Of a DNA stretch of 64,000 bases, positions 48,342-58,590 are shown one piece after another. Source of the DNA: Sulfurospirillum multivorans DSM 12446 (GTDB taxonomy: Bacteria; Campylobacterota; Campylobacteria; Campylobacterales; Sulfurospirillaceae); contig NZ_CP007201.1 of assembly GCF_000568815.1 (NCBI RefSeq), positions 62,001 to 126,000 on the forward strand, written 5' to 3'. Made by a program: the position numbers and the translations under genes. Below the pieces are notes generated by a model. That model made no database searches. It was not told the origin of the DNA and saw only the letters and a program-made list of their open reading frames with translations. Positions within the stretch are counted from its first letter, which is position 1; each line of letters begins with the position of its first letter.

Positions 48342-49669
48342 TATTTGAACACCCTTTGAAAGATTTTGTCGACATTTTTTGTATAGTAAGCATAGTCAAA
48401 ACACTCTCTGATTTCTGTTTCGTCCAGTTTGGCTCTGAGGTCTTCATCGCCTAGCAAGTTTTGAAGGTACAAACTTTCGCCATCACTGTTAAGAGCAGGT
48501 TTTCCATGTTGAAGATCTTCCCAGACTTTCATCGCATTACGTTGAACGATTTTGTAGGCATCTTCGCGTGATACATTTTTGAGTGGAAGTTCAAGTAAAA
48601 TGCGTTGAGAGAAAACAAGACCGCCCGTAAGATTAAGGTTGCGCATCATATTGTCTGGATAAACCACCAGTTTTGAGATAACGCTATTGAGTCGGTTGAG
48701 CATGAAATCGGTCGTGATAAACCCATCCGGTAAGATAAAACGTTCAACCGAGCTATGACTGATGTCGCGCTCATGCCATAATGCCACATTTTCCATAGCT
48801 GGGATCGCGTAGGATCGTATCATACGGCAAAGCCCCGTAATGTTCTCACTGAGGACGGGATTGCGCTTGTGAGGCATTGCAGAGCTTCCTTTTTGCCCTT
48901 TTTCAAAGAACTCTTCACATTCATACACTTCGGTGCGTTGATAATGACGAACAGCCACAGCAATTTTTTCACAACTGGAAGCTAAAAGTGCGAGTGCATT
49001 CATTAAAGCAGCATAACGATCGCGCTGAATAACTTGGTTGGAAACTGGAGCAGGTGTGAGTCCAAGATCAGCACAAACATACTCTTCAAGTTCGATCGGA
49101 GAGTGCGCCATATTTCCCATAGCGCCACTGATCTGCCCTACCGAAATCACTTCCATAACATTTTCAAGATTTTTGAGGCTGCGTTTGATCTCTTCGTACC
49201 AAATAGCAAGCACCAAACCAAAGGTAATAGGCTCACCATGAATGCCGTGACTTCGTCCGACCATTAAGGTCATCTTGTGTTCCATCGCTCTTGTTTTTAA
49301 AGATTCCATCAATGTTTTAACATCTTCTATGATTACATGTAAAGAGTCTCGCATCTGAAGTGCAACGGCGGTATCGATACAATCGGAACTGGTCATGCCA
49401 TAATGCACCCATCTGCTCTCTTCGCCAAGGCTGTCCGCAACGCTGGTTAAAAAAGCGATAACATCGTGTCGTGTTACTTTTTCGATCTCATCAATGCGGT
49501 CAATATTAAATTTGGCATTCTTAACGATCTTCTCACAATCACTATCTGGAATGAGCCCTAATTTATTCCATGCTTTGGTTGCGGCTTTTTCGACTCTGAG
49601 CCATGCGTCGTATTTTGCCTCAATTGTCCAATGCTTTTTCATCTCTTCTCGTGCGTAGCGCTCTACCAT
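48341..49669 (-). CDS. purB: Adenylosuccinate lyase
   Basis: The 442-residue enzyme acts twice in purine synthesis (SAICAR to AICAR; adenylosuccinate to AMP). The fumarase/aspartase signature GSSAMPHKRNP (~263) and TSSDCIDTA, GRSHGIHGEP blocks are present. I start at MVERYAREE (49669), seven bases after AAGGA; upstream in-frame ATGs lack a site. Coupled to nrdA, linking two nucleotide pathways; this gene pair and order matches C. jejuni as I recall. Confidence 0.96.
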   Translation of the reverse strand: MVERYAREEMKKHWTIEAKYDAWLRVEKAATKAWNKLGLIPDSDCEKIVKNAKFNIDRIDEIEKVTRHDVIAFLTSVADSLGEESRWVHYGMTSSDCIDTAVALQMRDSLHVIIEDVKTLMESLKTRAMEHKMTLMVGRSHGIHGEPITFGLVLAIWYEEIKRSLKNLENVMEVISVGQISGAMGNMAHSPIELEEYVCADLGLTPAPVSNQVIQRDRYAALMNALALLASSCEKIAVAVRHYQRTEVYECEEFFEKGQKGSSAMPHKRNPVLSENITGLCRMIRSYAIPAMENVALWHERDISHSSVERFILPDGFITTDFMLNRLNSVISKLVVYPDNMMRNLNLTGGLVFSQRILLELPLKNVSREDAYKIVQRNAMKVWEDLQHGKPALNSDGESLYLQNLLGDEDLRAKLDETEIRECFDYAYYTKNVDKIFQRVFK

Positions 49670-49786
49670 TCTCATTCCTTGTCTGTTTGTGATTTTTCTG
49701 TGATAAAATACGGTGAATTTATCTATCATTGCGTGTTTTATGTAATGATTTATTTTAACAATATCGGACTAAAAAAGGGTTGAATT

Positions 49787-50695
49787 TTGGCGTATACTTT
49801 GAAAAAGTTTGTTCTTGAAAAACCAACACTAGCCTTTCGTTTCTTGATGGATACCTTTGAGATTCGTATGGGTGAAGCACAAAAGATGATTGACAAACGA
49901 CGTGTTTTTGTCGAAGGCGAACAGCTTCTGAAAAAATCAACAGTGATCGTAGGTAATATTAGTGTGGTCGTTTTTGAAGGCGAATCCAGAGGGTTGGCTC
50001 CTGTTTTTGAGACAGAAGATTTTGCTGTATTTGAAAAGCCCAGTGGCGTGATGATGCACCCACGAAAGCGCAGTGATGGTTATACACTCAATGATGAGAT
50101 AAAATCATTGTATGGGAATGATGCCAATGCGGCGCATCGTATTGATAAAAGTACGAGCGGATTGGTTTTGGTTGGTAAACATAAACAAGCCGAAATTGAG
50201 CTCAAACGTCTTTTTGCCACGAGACAGGTTCAAAAAAGTTATTTGGCGTTGGTTCATGGGAAAATGGATGATGTGCTGATGATCGATGAAAAACTCAAAC
50301 GCGATGTTGAAACCAGTCAAATTCGCCTCAAAGTCCATGTGGATGAGAGGGGCAAATTCTCTCAAACAAAAATAACCCCGCTCCACTATTTTAAAGATAA
50401 AAATGCCACGTTGGTTGAGGCGATTCCTTATACAGGTCGGCAACATCAAATCAGGGTGCATTTGTTCCACGTGAAACATCATATCGTTGGTGATCCCATT
50501 TATGGTGTTGAAGAAGAAGATGCTGAACGCTTTTTAGACGGCACAATGTGCCTTGATGAGCAAATCACCCTGACCCACAGTTCCCGTCTTCTTTTGCATG
50601 CACAAACCTTAGCATTTGAATATAAAGGGATTTTTTATAAGATAGCATCACAATTTGATGCTAAAATTGAATTTTACACATTGATGAAAGGTTAG
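49787..50695 (+). CDS. RluA-family pseudouridine synthase
   Basis: The 302-residue rRNA/tRNA-modifying enzyme has an N-terminal S4-like part (MGEAQKMIDKRRVFVEGE) and the catalytic Asp in AHRIDKSTSGLVLV (~119), then the YTGRQHQIRVHL block. The start is TTG 49787 after AAAGGG. A parS-like site lies within the codons that follow RVHLF (50463-50478). Target uridine unknown. Confidence 0.9.
   Translation: MAYTLKKFVLEKPTLAFRFLMDTFEIRMGEAQKMIDKRRVFVEGEQLLKKSTVIVGNISVVVFEGESRGLAPVFETEDFAVFEKPSGVMMHPRKRSDGYTLNDEIKSLYGNDANAAHRIDKSTSGLVLVGKHKQAEIELKRLFATRQVQKSYLALVHGKMDDVLMIDEKLKRDVETSQIRLKVHVDERGKFSQTKITPLHYFKDKNATLVEAIPYTGRQHQIRVHLFHVKHHIVGDPIYGVEEEDAERFLDGTMCLDEQITLTHSSRLLLHAQTLAFEYKGIFYKIASQFDAKIEFYTLMKG
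50463..50478. promoter_or_regulatory. parS-like ParB-binding site 1
   Basis: TGTTCCACGTGAAACA matches the bacterial parS consensus TGTTNCACGTGAAACA at every position. It lies inside the RluA-family gene, as parS sites often lie in coding sequence near oriC. The flanks match site 2 over about 20 bases. Confidence 0.88.
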
Positions 50696-50697
50696 AG

Positions 50698-51312
50698 ATG
50701 AAAACAGTTGTTTTTGATGGTATACGCGTTGCCCCAAGCAAGGTTGTTTGTATTGGACGAAATTATGTTGAACATATCAAAGAGTTAAATAATGAGGTAC
50801 CAACCTCGATGGTTCTTTTTATGAAGCCTAACGCAGCACTTAGTGGTGAGTTAATAACAGGTGCACAAACACCGCTGCATTATGAAGGTGAAATCTCTTT
50901 TTTAATCAAGCAAGGAAAGATCTGTGCTGTTGCTTTTGGACTCGATTTGACTAACCGTGAACTTCAGAGTGAGCTTAAGGCAAAAGGGTTGCCATGGGAG
51001 CGTGCAAAGGCTTTTAATGGTGCTGCTGTTATGAGTTCGTTTGTCAGTATTGATGAATCTGATGTCAACAAACTCTCGATGCAATTATGGATTAACGGTG
51101 TGTTAGTACAAGAAGGAAACATCGATCTGATGATTCACAAACCTTTGGCTGTTATTGCTGAGATTAACTCCTTTTCAACACTGATTGATAATGATATTGT
51201 AATGAGTGGAACACCAAAAGGGGTAGGGAGTTATGTCAAAGGAGATTTGTTTATTGGTAAGATTTTTATTGGTGATAGAGAAATCATTTCTCAGGAGTGG
51301 ATAGCAAAATAA
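50698..51312 (+). CDS. Fumarylacetoacetate hydrolase-family protein
   Basis: The 204-residue FAH-fold enzyme shows VCIGRNYVEHIKEL (~18), FMKPNAAL and metal ligands in HYEGEISFLI (Glu pair, ~64) and a later GTPKGVG loop. Relatives (YcgM/FAHD1) are acylpyruvases or oxaloacetate decarboxylases; the exact substrate is uncertain. Two bases separate it from the upstream pseudouridine synthase gene. Confidence 0.88.
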   Translation: MKTVVFDGIRVAPSKVVCIGRNYVEHIKELNNEVPTSMVLFMKPNAALSGELITGAQTPLHYEGEISFLIKQGKICAVAFGLDLTNRELQSELKAKGLPWERAKAFNGAAVMSSFVSIDESDVNKLSMQLWINGVLVQEGNIDLMIHKPLAVIAEINSFSTLIDNDIVMSGTPKGVGSYVKGDLFIGKIFIGDREIISQEWIAK

Positions 51313-51373
51313 AATAATAGCGCTTAGGATTTTACTAAGCGCTATTCTAAAATACGCTTTACATGTAAAGCTA

Positions 51374-51472
51374 TTACTTCTCTTTTTTAAAGAGGACGGT
51401 TACCAATCCCCCTACTCCTACAATAACAACGATAATTAAAAATCCAAGTTGAAAAAGATCAAGCATTGTCAT
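51374..51472 (-). CDS. 32-residue hydrophobic protein coupled to rlmN
   Basis: ATG 51472 to TAA 51374 encodes a single hydrophobic helix ([20 protein letters not shown]) with a KKEK tail. AAGGAG sits seven bases upstream, and the start overlaps the last 14 bases of rlmN. C. jejuni, as I recall, also has a tiny hydrophobic protein gene next to rlmN (Cj1714), so this may be conserved. Function unknown. Confidence 0.65.
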   Translation of the reverse strand: MTMLDLFQLGFLIIVVIVGVGGLVTVLFKKEK

Positions 51473-52535
51473 TTTTTTGCTCCTTATCTTTAAGTTGACC
51501 ACAAGCGGCGCTAATGTCTAAGCCTTTGGATTGACGAATAGTACAAAGCACTCCGTGATCCACAAGATACTGTTGAAATGCAACCATATCTTTCTCTAGC
51601 GGTCGTCCAAATTCACTTCCTGGATGTGGGTTAAAATAGATAAGATTAACTTTCGATTTTATGCCGTGTAGGAGCTTCACCAGCTTCTTTGCACTCTTCT
51701 GGTCATCGTTTACCCCTTTCATCACCAAATATTCAAACATGACGCGTTTACGTGCGTCTATGGGGAATGCTTTGACGGCGTTGATAATGGACTCAATATT
51801 ATAGGCTTTATTGATGGGCATCAGTTTTTGCCTAAGATCATCATCCACTGCATGCAGTGAAATAGCTAACAGTACCCCTAAATCCATAAGGCCGAGTTTT
51901 TCGATTTGCGCACTCAGTCCACTGGTAGAAATGGTTTGTCTACGAGGTGAGATGGAAAGACCATCAAGATCGTTAAAAATGCGTACCGCTTTACTCACGT
52001 TAGCAAGATTGTCCAATGGTTCACCCATCCCCATATAAACGATATTAACACGTCTGTTTTCGGCAATAGCATTGTCTCTTTTAATCATGAGAATCTGGGT
52101 TGTTATCTCTCCAGCAGTTAGGTTGCGTTTAAAGCCACTTTTCCCTGTAAGACAAAAGGCACAGCCTATTTTACATCCGACTTGGGAAGAAATACAGATC
52201 GTGTAGCGTGTATGGTGAAGTAACTTTCCCTCTTCATCTGTTTGTTCTTGTTTCATAGGAAGAAGAACAGATTCGACGGTATTGCCATCTTTGAGCGCAA
52301 AGAGATACTTCTTGGTACCATCTCTACTCTCTTCAATTTTATCGATCGAAAGAGGATCAAGATAATAATGTGTATTGAGCTGCTTTTTGAGCTCTTTGGG
52401 TAAATTTTTCATCTCATCAAAAGAATTCACATATTTTTGATACAGCCATTGGTAAATTTGCTTTGCTCTAAAGGCAGGTTTAATGACTTCCGATAACTCT
52501 TCTTTGGAGAGATCAAATATATTTTGTTTTTCCAT
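51459..52535 (-). CDS. rlmN: 23S rRNA/tRNA adenine-C2 methyltransferase
   Basis: The 358-residue radical SAM enzyme methylates A2503 of 23S rRNA and A37 of some tRNAs. The cluster motif is CKIGCAFC (~120) and the family block [14 protein letters not shown] follows; the acceptor Cys is in the C-terminal [17 protein letters not shown]. It is six bases after the nucleosidase gene in the leftward hisF operon. Confidence 0.96.
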   Translation of the reverse strand: MEKQNIFDLSKEELSEVIKPAFRAKQIYQWLYQKYVNSFDEMKNLPKELKKQLNTHYYLDPLSIDKIEESRDGTKKYLFALKDGNTVESVLLPMKQEQTDEEGKLLHHTRYTICISSQVGCKIGCAFCLTGKSGFKRNLTAGEITTQILMIKRDNAIAENRRVNIVYMGMGEPLDNLANVSKAVRIFNDLDGLSISPRRQTISTSGLSAQIEKLGLMDLGVLLAISLHAVDDDLRQKLMPINKAYNIESIINAVKAFPIDARKRVMFEYLVMKGVNDDQKSAKKLVKLLHGIKSKVNLIYFNPHPGSEFGRPLEKDMVAFQQYLVDHGVLCTIRQSKGLDISAACGQLKDKEQKNDNA

Positions 52536-52541
52536 AATACC

Positions 52542-53090
52542 TCAAATTTTCATATTTTTTTCTACATGTAAAGTGATTAGCGCTTTTGCTTGAGCATGAT
52601 TTTTTATAAAATCACTATGTGCATTTTCATCGCAATAGTTGGTAACAACAAAAAGTCCAGAACAAGGTATTCTAAATTGGTTAGCAACGCTCACAATGGA
52701 AAAGAACTCCATATTTTCTAGTTCAATATTTTTTGTAAGCATTTCATTTGCCAACGTTGCATCGGTAGTAATGTAATTACTTGAATTCACACAAGGAGAG
52801 GAATGATTTGTTCCACGTGAAACATAGATTGTGTCTGCTTCAATTTGGTTTTGTAAAGGGGTATAACATTGATTTTGTAAATATCCAAGTTCAATATTGG
52901 CGGCACGATGACTGTAAATGAGATCAAGTGGCTGATGGTTCCCATAACTTCCTGCAGTACCTACAAAAAATAAAAAGGCAGGTTTTTCCTCAAGCACAAG
53001 TTTTGTAAGGTTGATGGCACTTTCTATCAGCCCAACGCCAATAGGTTTGGCAAAGTCAAATGTTTCATTTCGCCCCGCGCAGAGAATCAT
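52542..53090 (-). CDS. Nucleoside phosphorylase/nucleosidase-family protein
   Basis: The 182-residue protein resembles the PNP/MTA-SAH nucleosidase fold: [10 protein letters not shown] (~40), then [20 protein letters not shown] (the MExA..a..A segment) and [14 protein letters not shown] (purine-binding Asp region). It is shorter than MtnN (about 230), with a truncated N-terminus ([12 protein letters not shown]). Substrate uncertain. Its ATG overlaps the hisF stop (ATGA). Contains parS-like site 2. Confidence 0.75.
   Translation of the reverse strand: MILCAGRNETFDFAKPIGVGLIESAINLTKLVLEEKPAFLFFVGTAGSYGNHQPLDLIYSHRAANIELGYLQNQCYTPLQNQIEADTIYVSRGTNHSSPCVNSSNYITTDATLANEMLTKNIELENMEFFSIVSVANQFRIPCSGLFVVTNYCDENAHSDFIKNHAQAKALITLHVEKNMKI
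52809..52824. promoter_or_regulatory. parS-like ParB-binding site 2
   Basis: Second copy of TGTTCCACGTGAAACA, 2.3 kb from site 1 and inside the nucleosidase-family gene. Two perfect copies this close argue against chance. Confidence 0.88.
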
Positions 53091-53845
53091 AACCGTACTG
53101 CAATCCCCTCATTTCTGAGGTAACGTTTAAGATCCATAATATCAATCTCTTTGAAGTGAAAGATAGAAGCAGCCAAAGCCGCATCAGCACCATTTAAAAA
53201 CGCATCTTTAATATGCTCCATCGTTCCTGCTCCACCACTGGCAATCACAGGAATATCAAGCATGCCACTCATTTGAGAAGTAAGAGGAATATCATAGCCA
53301 TTTTTTGCACCGTCGCAATCCATTGAGGTTAAAAGTATTTCTCCCGCGCCTCTTTCTTGAACTTCTTTAGCCCAAGTAAGCGCATCAATGCCTGTATCAA
53401 TTCTTCCGCCATTGATGAAGACATGCCACGAATCACCTGTGCGTTTAGCATCAATTGCCACAACAATACATTGTGACCCAAATCGTTTGGAGGACTCATC
53501 TATAAAATGAGGATTAGCAATTGCCGGAGAGTTGATGCTTACTTTATCACAGCCTACATGTAAAAGGCTATAAATATCATCTAATGTTCGAATCCCTCCA
53601 CCAACGGTTAGGGGTATAAAAACTTCACGTGCGACTTTTTCAACAATCTCAACAATGGTGCCACGCCCTTCATGACTCGCTGTAATATCCAAAAATGTGA
53701 GCTCATCTGCACCTTCTTCGTTGTATCGTTTTGCTATTTCAACAGGATCGCCTGCATCTTTGAGTCCAACAAAATTAACACCCTTAACAACACGTCCATT
53801 TTTGACATCCAGACAAGGGATAATACGCTTAGCAAAATGCTCCAT
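53087..53845 (-). CDS. hisF: Imidazole glycerol phosphate synthase subunit HisF
   Basis: The 252-residue cyclase subunit of histidine synthesis has the catalytic Asp in [15 protein letters not shown] (~10) and VVAIDAKR (~128), with TVGGGIRT and [10 protein letters not shown] phosphate-binding loops. I start at [10 protein letters not shown] (53845). An upstream ATG at 53878 adds an unconserved-looking extension. HisH is not nearby. Confidence 0.95.
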   Translation of the reverse strand: MEHFAKRIIPCLDVKNGRVVKGVNFVGLKDAGDPVEIAKRYNEEGADELTFLDITASHEGRGTIVEIVEKVAREVFIPLTVGGGIRTLDDIYSLLHVGCDKVSINSPAIANPHFIDESSKRFGSQCIVVAIDAKRTGDSWHVFINGGRIDTGIDALTWAKEVQERGAGEILLTSMDCDGAKNGYDIPLTSQMSGMLDIPVIASGGAGTMEHIKDAFLNGADAALAASIFHFKEIDIMDLKRYLRNEGIAVRL

Positions 53846-53993
53846 AAGGCTCTCTTTTTTAGGTAAATATAGGCACAAATGATAGCGAAAGAATTAAAAA
53901 AAACTTCTGAATACTAAGATTAATTAAGACTATAACTCTTTTATAAGTAAAGGTTAGCTACAATCGGTTAAATTTTAGAAAACAGGGTACAAA

Positions 53994-54839
53994 TTGATAG
54001 AGGCAAAAAAGAAATTTGGCCAAAATTTCTTAAAAGATAGCAGTGTTTTAAGTAAAATCATCCAAGCGATGCCCCAAAACGATCGAAAACTCGTTGAAAT
54101 AGGGCCTGGCTTAGGTGATTTGACGCAAGAACTACTGAAGGTTAAGCCTTTAGTAGCATACGAGGTCGATGAAGACTTGTGCGTTTATTTGAGAAAGAAA
54201 TTCTCAAAAGAGATAGATCAGGGGAGCCTGACATTGGTCCACGCCAATGTTTTAAACCAATTTGAAAAAGGGTCATTGCTCAACGAGCCCTATGATTTGG
54301 TGGCGAATTTACCCTATTATATTGCGACAACCATTATTTTGGAAGCCTTAGAAGATCCTTATTGTAAATCAATGGAGGTGATGGTTCAAAAAGAGGTTGC
54401 AGAGAAATTTGCAGCAGCTCCAAAAACCAAAGAGTTTACTTCTTTAGCGATTTTAACCCAAAGTATTGGTACTGCAAAGTTACTTTTTGATGTCGATCGA
54501 ACATCGTTTGATCCACAGCCTAAAGTGGTCTCTTCTATTCTCAAAATTGATAAACACAAAGAGTTTGTTGAAGGATCCTTTGCGGGTATCTTTGAAACCA
54601 AAGAGCAATTGCAAAAATTTAAAAAATATTTGCGCTGTTCCTTTCAAAGTCCGCGAAAAACTTGGTTGAAAAATATTTCTTCTGAGTTTGATAAGCAGTC
54701 TGTTCAAGATTTGATGCAGATGCATGATCTTCCAATAACCATTCGTCCTCATGAAATAAGCGTCTTGTCTCATCATCTACTATTTAAACATTTAAGGTTG
54801 AATGATGCAAGAAAACGAAGTAACGCAACAACAGAATAA
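53994..54839 (+). CDS. rsmA: 16S rRNA dimethyladenosine transferase
   Basis: The 281-residue KsgA-type enzyme dimethylates two adjacent adenines near the 3' end of 16S rRNA. Motifs: KKFGQNFLKD, VEIGPGLGDLT, VANLPYYIAT. The start is TTG 53994. It overlaps the RNase J gene by 38 bases in another frame. Confidence 0.95.
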   Translation: MIEAKKKFGQNFLKDSSVLSKIIQAMPQNDRKLVEIGPGLGDLTQELLKVKPLVAYEVDEDLCVYLRKKFSKEIDQGSLTLVHANVLNQFEKGSLLNEPYDLVANLPYYIATTIILEALEDPYCKSMEVMVQKEVAEKFAAAPKTKEFTSLAILTQSIGTAKLLFDVDRTSFDPQPKVVSSILKIDKHKEFVEGSFAGIFETKEQLQKFKKYLRCSFQSPRKTWLKNISSEFDKQSVQDLMQMHDLPITIRPHEISVLSHHLLFKHLRLNDARKRSNATTE

Positions 54840-56805
54840 CAGTAACGAGAAGCCTAGAGAAAATACTCCAAAACTTTCAGGTCAATCTAAACAAACTCCC
54901 CACCCGAATAACAGAACTCAGGTGAACCCTAACCAAAATCCAAACCCGAATGCACCCAAAGATGCTTCTGGTGAGCCAAGTGAGAAAAAGCCACGCAATA
55001 ATAGAAGACGCAAAAGCAATAAATCTCCTACCGCAACCATTGAGGGGAATGAGCCTTGGCAACGTGATATGAAAAAGGCAATTGAAGCCAACCAAAAAAT
55101 GCACAAAGATAGGTTAAATCGCTCAAATTTGCTTGACCAAACATCCAAAGGAAAGATTAAAATCACACCTCTTGGAGGATTGGGTGAAATCGGCGGAAAC
55201 ATCTGTGTTTTCGAGACTGAGACATCAGCCATTGTTCTTGATGTTGGTATGAGCTTTCCAAGTGAAGATATGCACGGTGTGGATATCTTAATACCTGATT
55301 TTAGCTATTTGCGCCAAATTAAGAAAAAAATAGCTGGAATTATTATTTCACATGCCCATGAAGATCATATTGGCGCACTGGCTTATTTATTCAAAGAGAT
55401 GCAGTTTCCACTCTATGCGACGCCATTGCCTCTTGGTATGATCGCAAATAAATTTGACGAACACGGTCTTAAAGGTCACAAAAAATATTTTAGACCTGTT
55501 GAAAAACGCAAAATCTATAAAATTGGTGAGTTTGAAGTAGAGTGGATACACATTACGCACTCAATTATTGACGCTTCTTCTATTGCCATTACCACAGAAG
55601 CTGGAACAATCATTCATACGGGTGATTTTAAGATCGATCATACCCCCATTGATGGTTATGTAACGGATCTTAACCGCTTTGCCTCTTACGGTGAAAAAGG
55701 GGTTCTTTGTTTGATGAGTGATAGTACCAACTCTTATAAAGAGGGCATTACGCGTAGCGAAAGTACTGTTGGAAAAACATTTGATTCTATTTTTTCCAAG
55801 GCAAAGGGTCGTGTTATTATGTCTACTTTTTCGTCAAATATTCATAGGGTTTATCAAGCGATTGATTACGGTTTAAAATACGGCAGAAAAGTCTCAGTTA
55901 TTGGTCGTTCAATGGAGCGAAATCTCTTTACGGCAATTGATCTTGGGTATATAGAGCTGGATAAAAGTATCTTTATTGATCCACATGAGGTCAATAAATA
56001 CCCTGATAAAGATGTTTTGATTGTCACCACAGGAAGCCAAGGCGAGACGATGAGTGCACTGTACCGAATGGCTACGGATGAACACCGACATGTTAAAATT
56101 AAGCCAACCGATCAGATCATCATCTCTGCAAAAGCGATCCCAGGCAATGAAGGGAGTGTCTCAAAGGTTCTCAACTTTTTGCTTAAAAGTGGTGCGAACG
56201 TAGCGTATCAAGATTTCAGTGAAATTCACGTGAGTGGACACGCCGCGCAAGAAGAGCAAAAGCTCATTTTACGTTTGGTTAAGCCACGCTTTTTCCTCCC
56301 CGTTCACGGCGAATACAATCACATCACCAAACACAAAGAGACAGCGATGCAATGTGGTATTTCTGAGCGAAATATCGTCTTAATGAGCGATGGTGATCAA
56401 ATTGAAGTGTGTTCAAAATACATCAAAAAGATTAAAACCGTCAAAACAGGCAAGGTGTTTATTGATAACCAAATCAATGAGCAGATTGCAGATGACGTTG
56501 TGATTGATCGTCAAAAATTAGCAGATTCTGGTTTGGTTATGTTAGTGATTCAGCTCGATAAGAGTGATCATAAACTTATTTCTAAGCCAAAAATCATTAG
56601 TTATGGTTTGGTGCCTGATCGTGACGACAAAGCATTCTCCATTGAGATGGAAGGTGTTATTGATCAATTTGTTGCGAATGCCAAAAAAGAGCTTCTTGAG
56701 AATGCACGAGCCCTTGAAAATGAAGTACGCCAAGTGGTGCGTAAACATATCTATCGTACAATGAAAAAATACCCAACGATCGTTCCAACGATCTTTATGA
56801 TGTAG
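54802..56805 (+). CDS. rnj: Ribonuclease J with low-complexity N-terminus
   Basis: The 667-residue enzyme has a metallo-beta-lactamase core with HAHEDHIG (~190), the beta-CASP domain (STFSSNIHR) and HVSGHA (~475). It acts as 5' exonuclease and endonuclease in mRNA decay and rRNA maturation. The first ~115 residues are rich in Asn, Pro, Gln, Lys and Arg and look disordered, like the extension known from Helicobacter pylori RNase J. Start at ATG 54802 or 54805. Confidence 0.94.
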   Translation: MMQENEVTQQQNNSNEKPRENTPKLSGQSKQTPHPNNRTQVNPNQNPNPNAPKDASGEPSEKKPRNNRRRKSNKSPTATIEGNEPWQRDMKKAIEANQKMHKDRLNRSNLLDQTSKGKIKITPLGGLGEIGGNICVFETETSAIVLDVGMSFPSEDMHGVDILIPDFSYLRQIKKKIAGIIISHAHEDHIGALAYLFKEMQFPLYATPLPLGMIANKFDEHGLKGHKKYFRPVEKRKIYKIGEFEVEWIHITHSIIDASSIAITTEAGTIIHTGDFKIDHTPIDGYVTDLNRFASYGEKGVLCLMSDSTNSYKEGITRSESTVGKTFDSIFSKAKGRVIMSTFSSNIHRVYQAIDYGLKYGRKVSVIGRSMERNLFTAIDLGYIELDKSIFIDPHEVNKYPDKDVLIVTTGSQGETMSALYRMATDEHRHVKIKPTDQIIISAKAIPGNEGSVSKVLNFLLKSGANVAYQDFSEIHVSGHAAQEEQKLILRLVKPRFFLPVHGEYNHITKHKETAMQCGISERNIVLMSDGDQIEVCSKYIKKIKTVKTGKVFIDNQINEQIADDVVIDRQKLADSGLVMLVIQLDKSDHKLISKPKIISYGLVPDRDDKAFSIEMEGVIDQFVANAKKELLENARALENEVRQVVRKHIYRTMKKYPTIVPTIFMM

Positions 56806-56813
56806 GAACGTGT

Positions 56814-57779
56814 ATGGAAGATTTTAAAGCAATAGCGAAAGAAGTGTTAGAACTTGAAGCCAAAGAGCTTCTCAGTGCCGCTCAAATGATTGGCGAAGAG
56901 ATGAGTGAAGCAACGAATTTAATTGCTAACATCAAAGGCAAACTGATTGTTACAGGCGTGGGCAAAAGTGGACTTATTGGGGCAAAAATTGCCGCAACGC
57001 TAGCCAGTACGGGAACCAGTAGTTTTTTTCTTCATCCTACTGAAGCCATGCACGGTGATCTTGGCATGGTTGGTAAAGACGATGCGGTGCTTGCCATTAG
57101 TTACAGTGGTGAAAGTGAAGAGCTGATCAAGATATTACCGCATATTAAGCGCTTCGAGATTCCTCTCATTGGAATGGCACGTTCATGTGACTCTTCTCTT
57201 GGGCGTTACAGCGACATTTTTATCCCTTTACATATAGAAAAAGAGGCATGTCCATTGGATGCGGCACCAACGTGTTCAACGACACTCACCCTCGCATTGG
57301 GTGACGCGTTAGCAGTTTGTTTGATGAAGAAGAAAAACTTTCAAAAAGAAGATTTTGCATCCTTTCATCCAGGTGGAAGTTTAGGTAAGCGTCTGTTTGT
57401 TAAAGTAAAAGACTTGATGCTAACAGACGAACTTCCGATCGCACATGAGACAACAAGGCTTAAAGATGCCATCATCACGATGAGTGAAGGCAGACTTGGC
57501 AATGTTCTTATAACCGATAAAGATAACAAATTGTTAGCTATTTTAAGCGACGGGGATTTACGTAGAGCACTGATGCGAGATGATTTTAGCATGGATGCAA
57601 CGGCATTCGAGTATGCTTCTAAAAATCCAAAAAAACTAGACGACGAGACGCTTTTAGCCAGTGACGCATTAGCTTTCATCGAAAAACATAAAATACAACT
57701 TTTAGCCATTACCGATAAAATTGGAACGCTTAGAGGTGTTTTACATATCCACCATTTAGTGGAAGCAGGAATAAAATAA
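56814..57779 (+). CDS. kdsD: Arabinose-5-phosphate isomerase (KpsF/KdsD)
   Basis: The 321-residue enzyme starts Kdo synthesis for lipopolysaccharide. It has an SIS domain (TGVGKSGLIGAKIAATLASTG, in part; HPTEAMHGDLGMV) and two C-terminal CBS domains (from ~200). It follows RNase J by 8 bases. Confidence 0.93.
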   Translation: MEDFKAIAKEVLELEAKELLSAAQMIGEEMSEATNLIANIKGKLIVTGVGKSGLIGAKIAATLASTGTSSFFLHPTEAMHGDLGMVGKDDAVLAISYSGESEELIKILPHIKRFEIPLIGMARSCDSSLGRYSDIFIPLHIEKEACPLDAAPTCSTTLTLALGDALAVCLMKKKNFQKEDFASFHPGGSLGKRLFVKVKDLMLTDELPIAHETTRLKDAIITMSEGRLGNVLITDKDNKLLAILSDGDLRRALMRDDFSMDATAFEYASKNPKKLDDETLLASDALAFIEKHKIQLLAITDKIGTLRGVLHIHHLVEAGIK

Positions 57780-57780
57780 T

Positions 57781-58590
57781 ATGGAATTAATGAGACTCAA
57801 TAAAATGATTTCGCATAACACGCACTTTTCTAGGCGTGAGGCGGATGAACTGATCAAAGCAGGGCAGGTCAAAGTCGATGGTGCCGTTGTGCAAGATCTC
57901 TCAACGCAGGTGAGTTTTAAAAATAAGATCGAACTCAATGGTAGAGCCCTTTTTGAAAAACACGGTTATTCTGTAATTGCGTATCACAAACAAAAAGGCG
58001 AGTTAGTGAGTAAAAAAGATGATCGTGGTCGAAAGACCATATACGATACGCTTCCTGCGCAATTTGGGCATTATCTCAGTGTAGGAAGACTCGATTTTGC
58101 GAGTGAAGGGTTGCTACTTTTGTGCGATTCTCCCTCCGTCGTTTCAGCGTTGATGCATGGCGATTTAGAACGTGTCTATTATGTGAAAATCAATGGCATG
58201 ATCACACCCGCAATGGAAAAAGCGATGCAAGAAGGGCTTTACCTTGAAGATGCCCGTAAAGGTGGACACTCGCGCAGTGAAATTCATTCTATGGATTTTG
58301 CACCGTTTCTCTCGTACCGCATTATTAAAAACAGCCCAACATTCTCAACGATTAAAGTGATGATTAACGAAGGCAAGAACAGAGAGCTTAGACGCTTTTT
58401 CGGCTATTTTGATGTTGATGTCGTGGATCTCAAGCGCGTGAGTTATGGTAAAATCGATTTAGGCATGCTTAAACCTGGAAAACATCGCTATTTCACGGGG
58501 AGTGAATACTCAGCGCTGAGAGACTATCTTGAGTATATGAAAAAAGGTAAAGAGAAGGTTAACGAGATTGAAGAGGATGATGATCAATAA
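57781..58590 (+). CDS. rluB: RsuA/RluB-family pseudouridine synthase
   Basis: The 269-residue enzyme has an N-terminal S4 domain (MRLNKMISHNTHFSRREADELI) and catalytic Asp in VGRLDFASEGLLLL (~103), then EGKNRELRRFF. Members of this subfamily modify 23S (RluB, RluE, RluF) or 16S rRNA (RsuA). One base separates it from kdsD. Confidence 0.88.
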   Translation: MELMRLNKMISHNTHFSRREADELIKAGQVKVDGAVVQDLSTQVSFKNKIELNGRALFEKHGYSVIAYHKQKGELVSKKDDRGRKTIYDTLPAQFGHYLSVGRLDFASEGLLLLCDSPSVVSALMHGDLERVYYVKINGMITPAMEKAMQEGLYLEDARKGGHSRSEIHSMDFAPFLSYRIIKNSPTFSTIKVMINEGKNRELRRFFGYFDVDVVDLKRVSYGKIDLGMLKPGKHRYFTGSEYSALRDYLEYMKKGKEKVNEIEEDDDQ

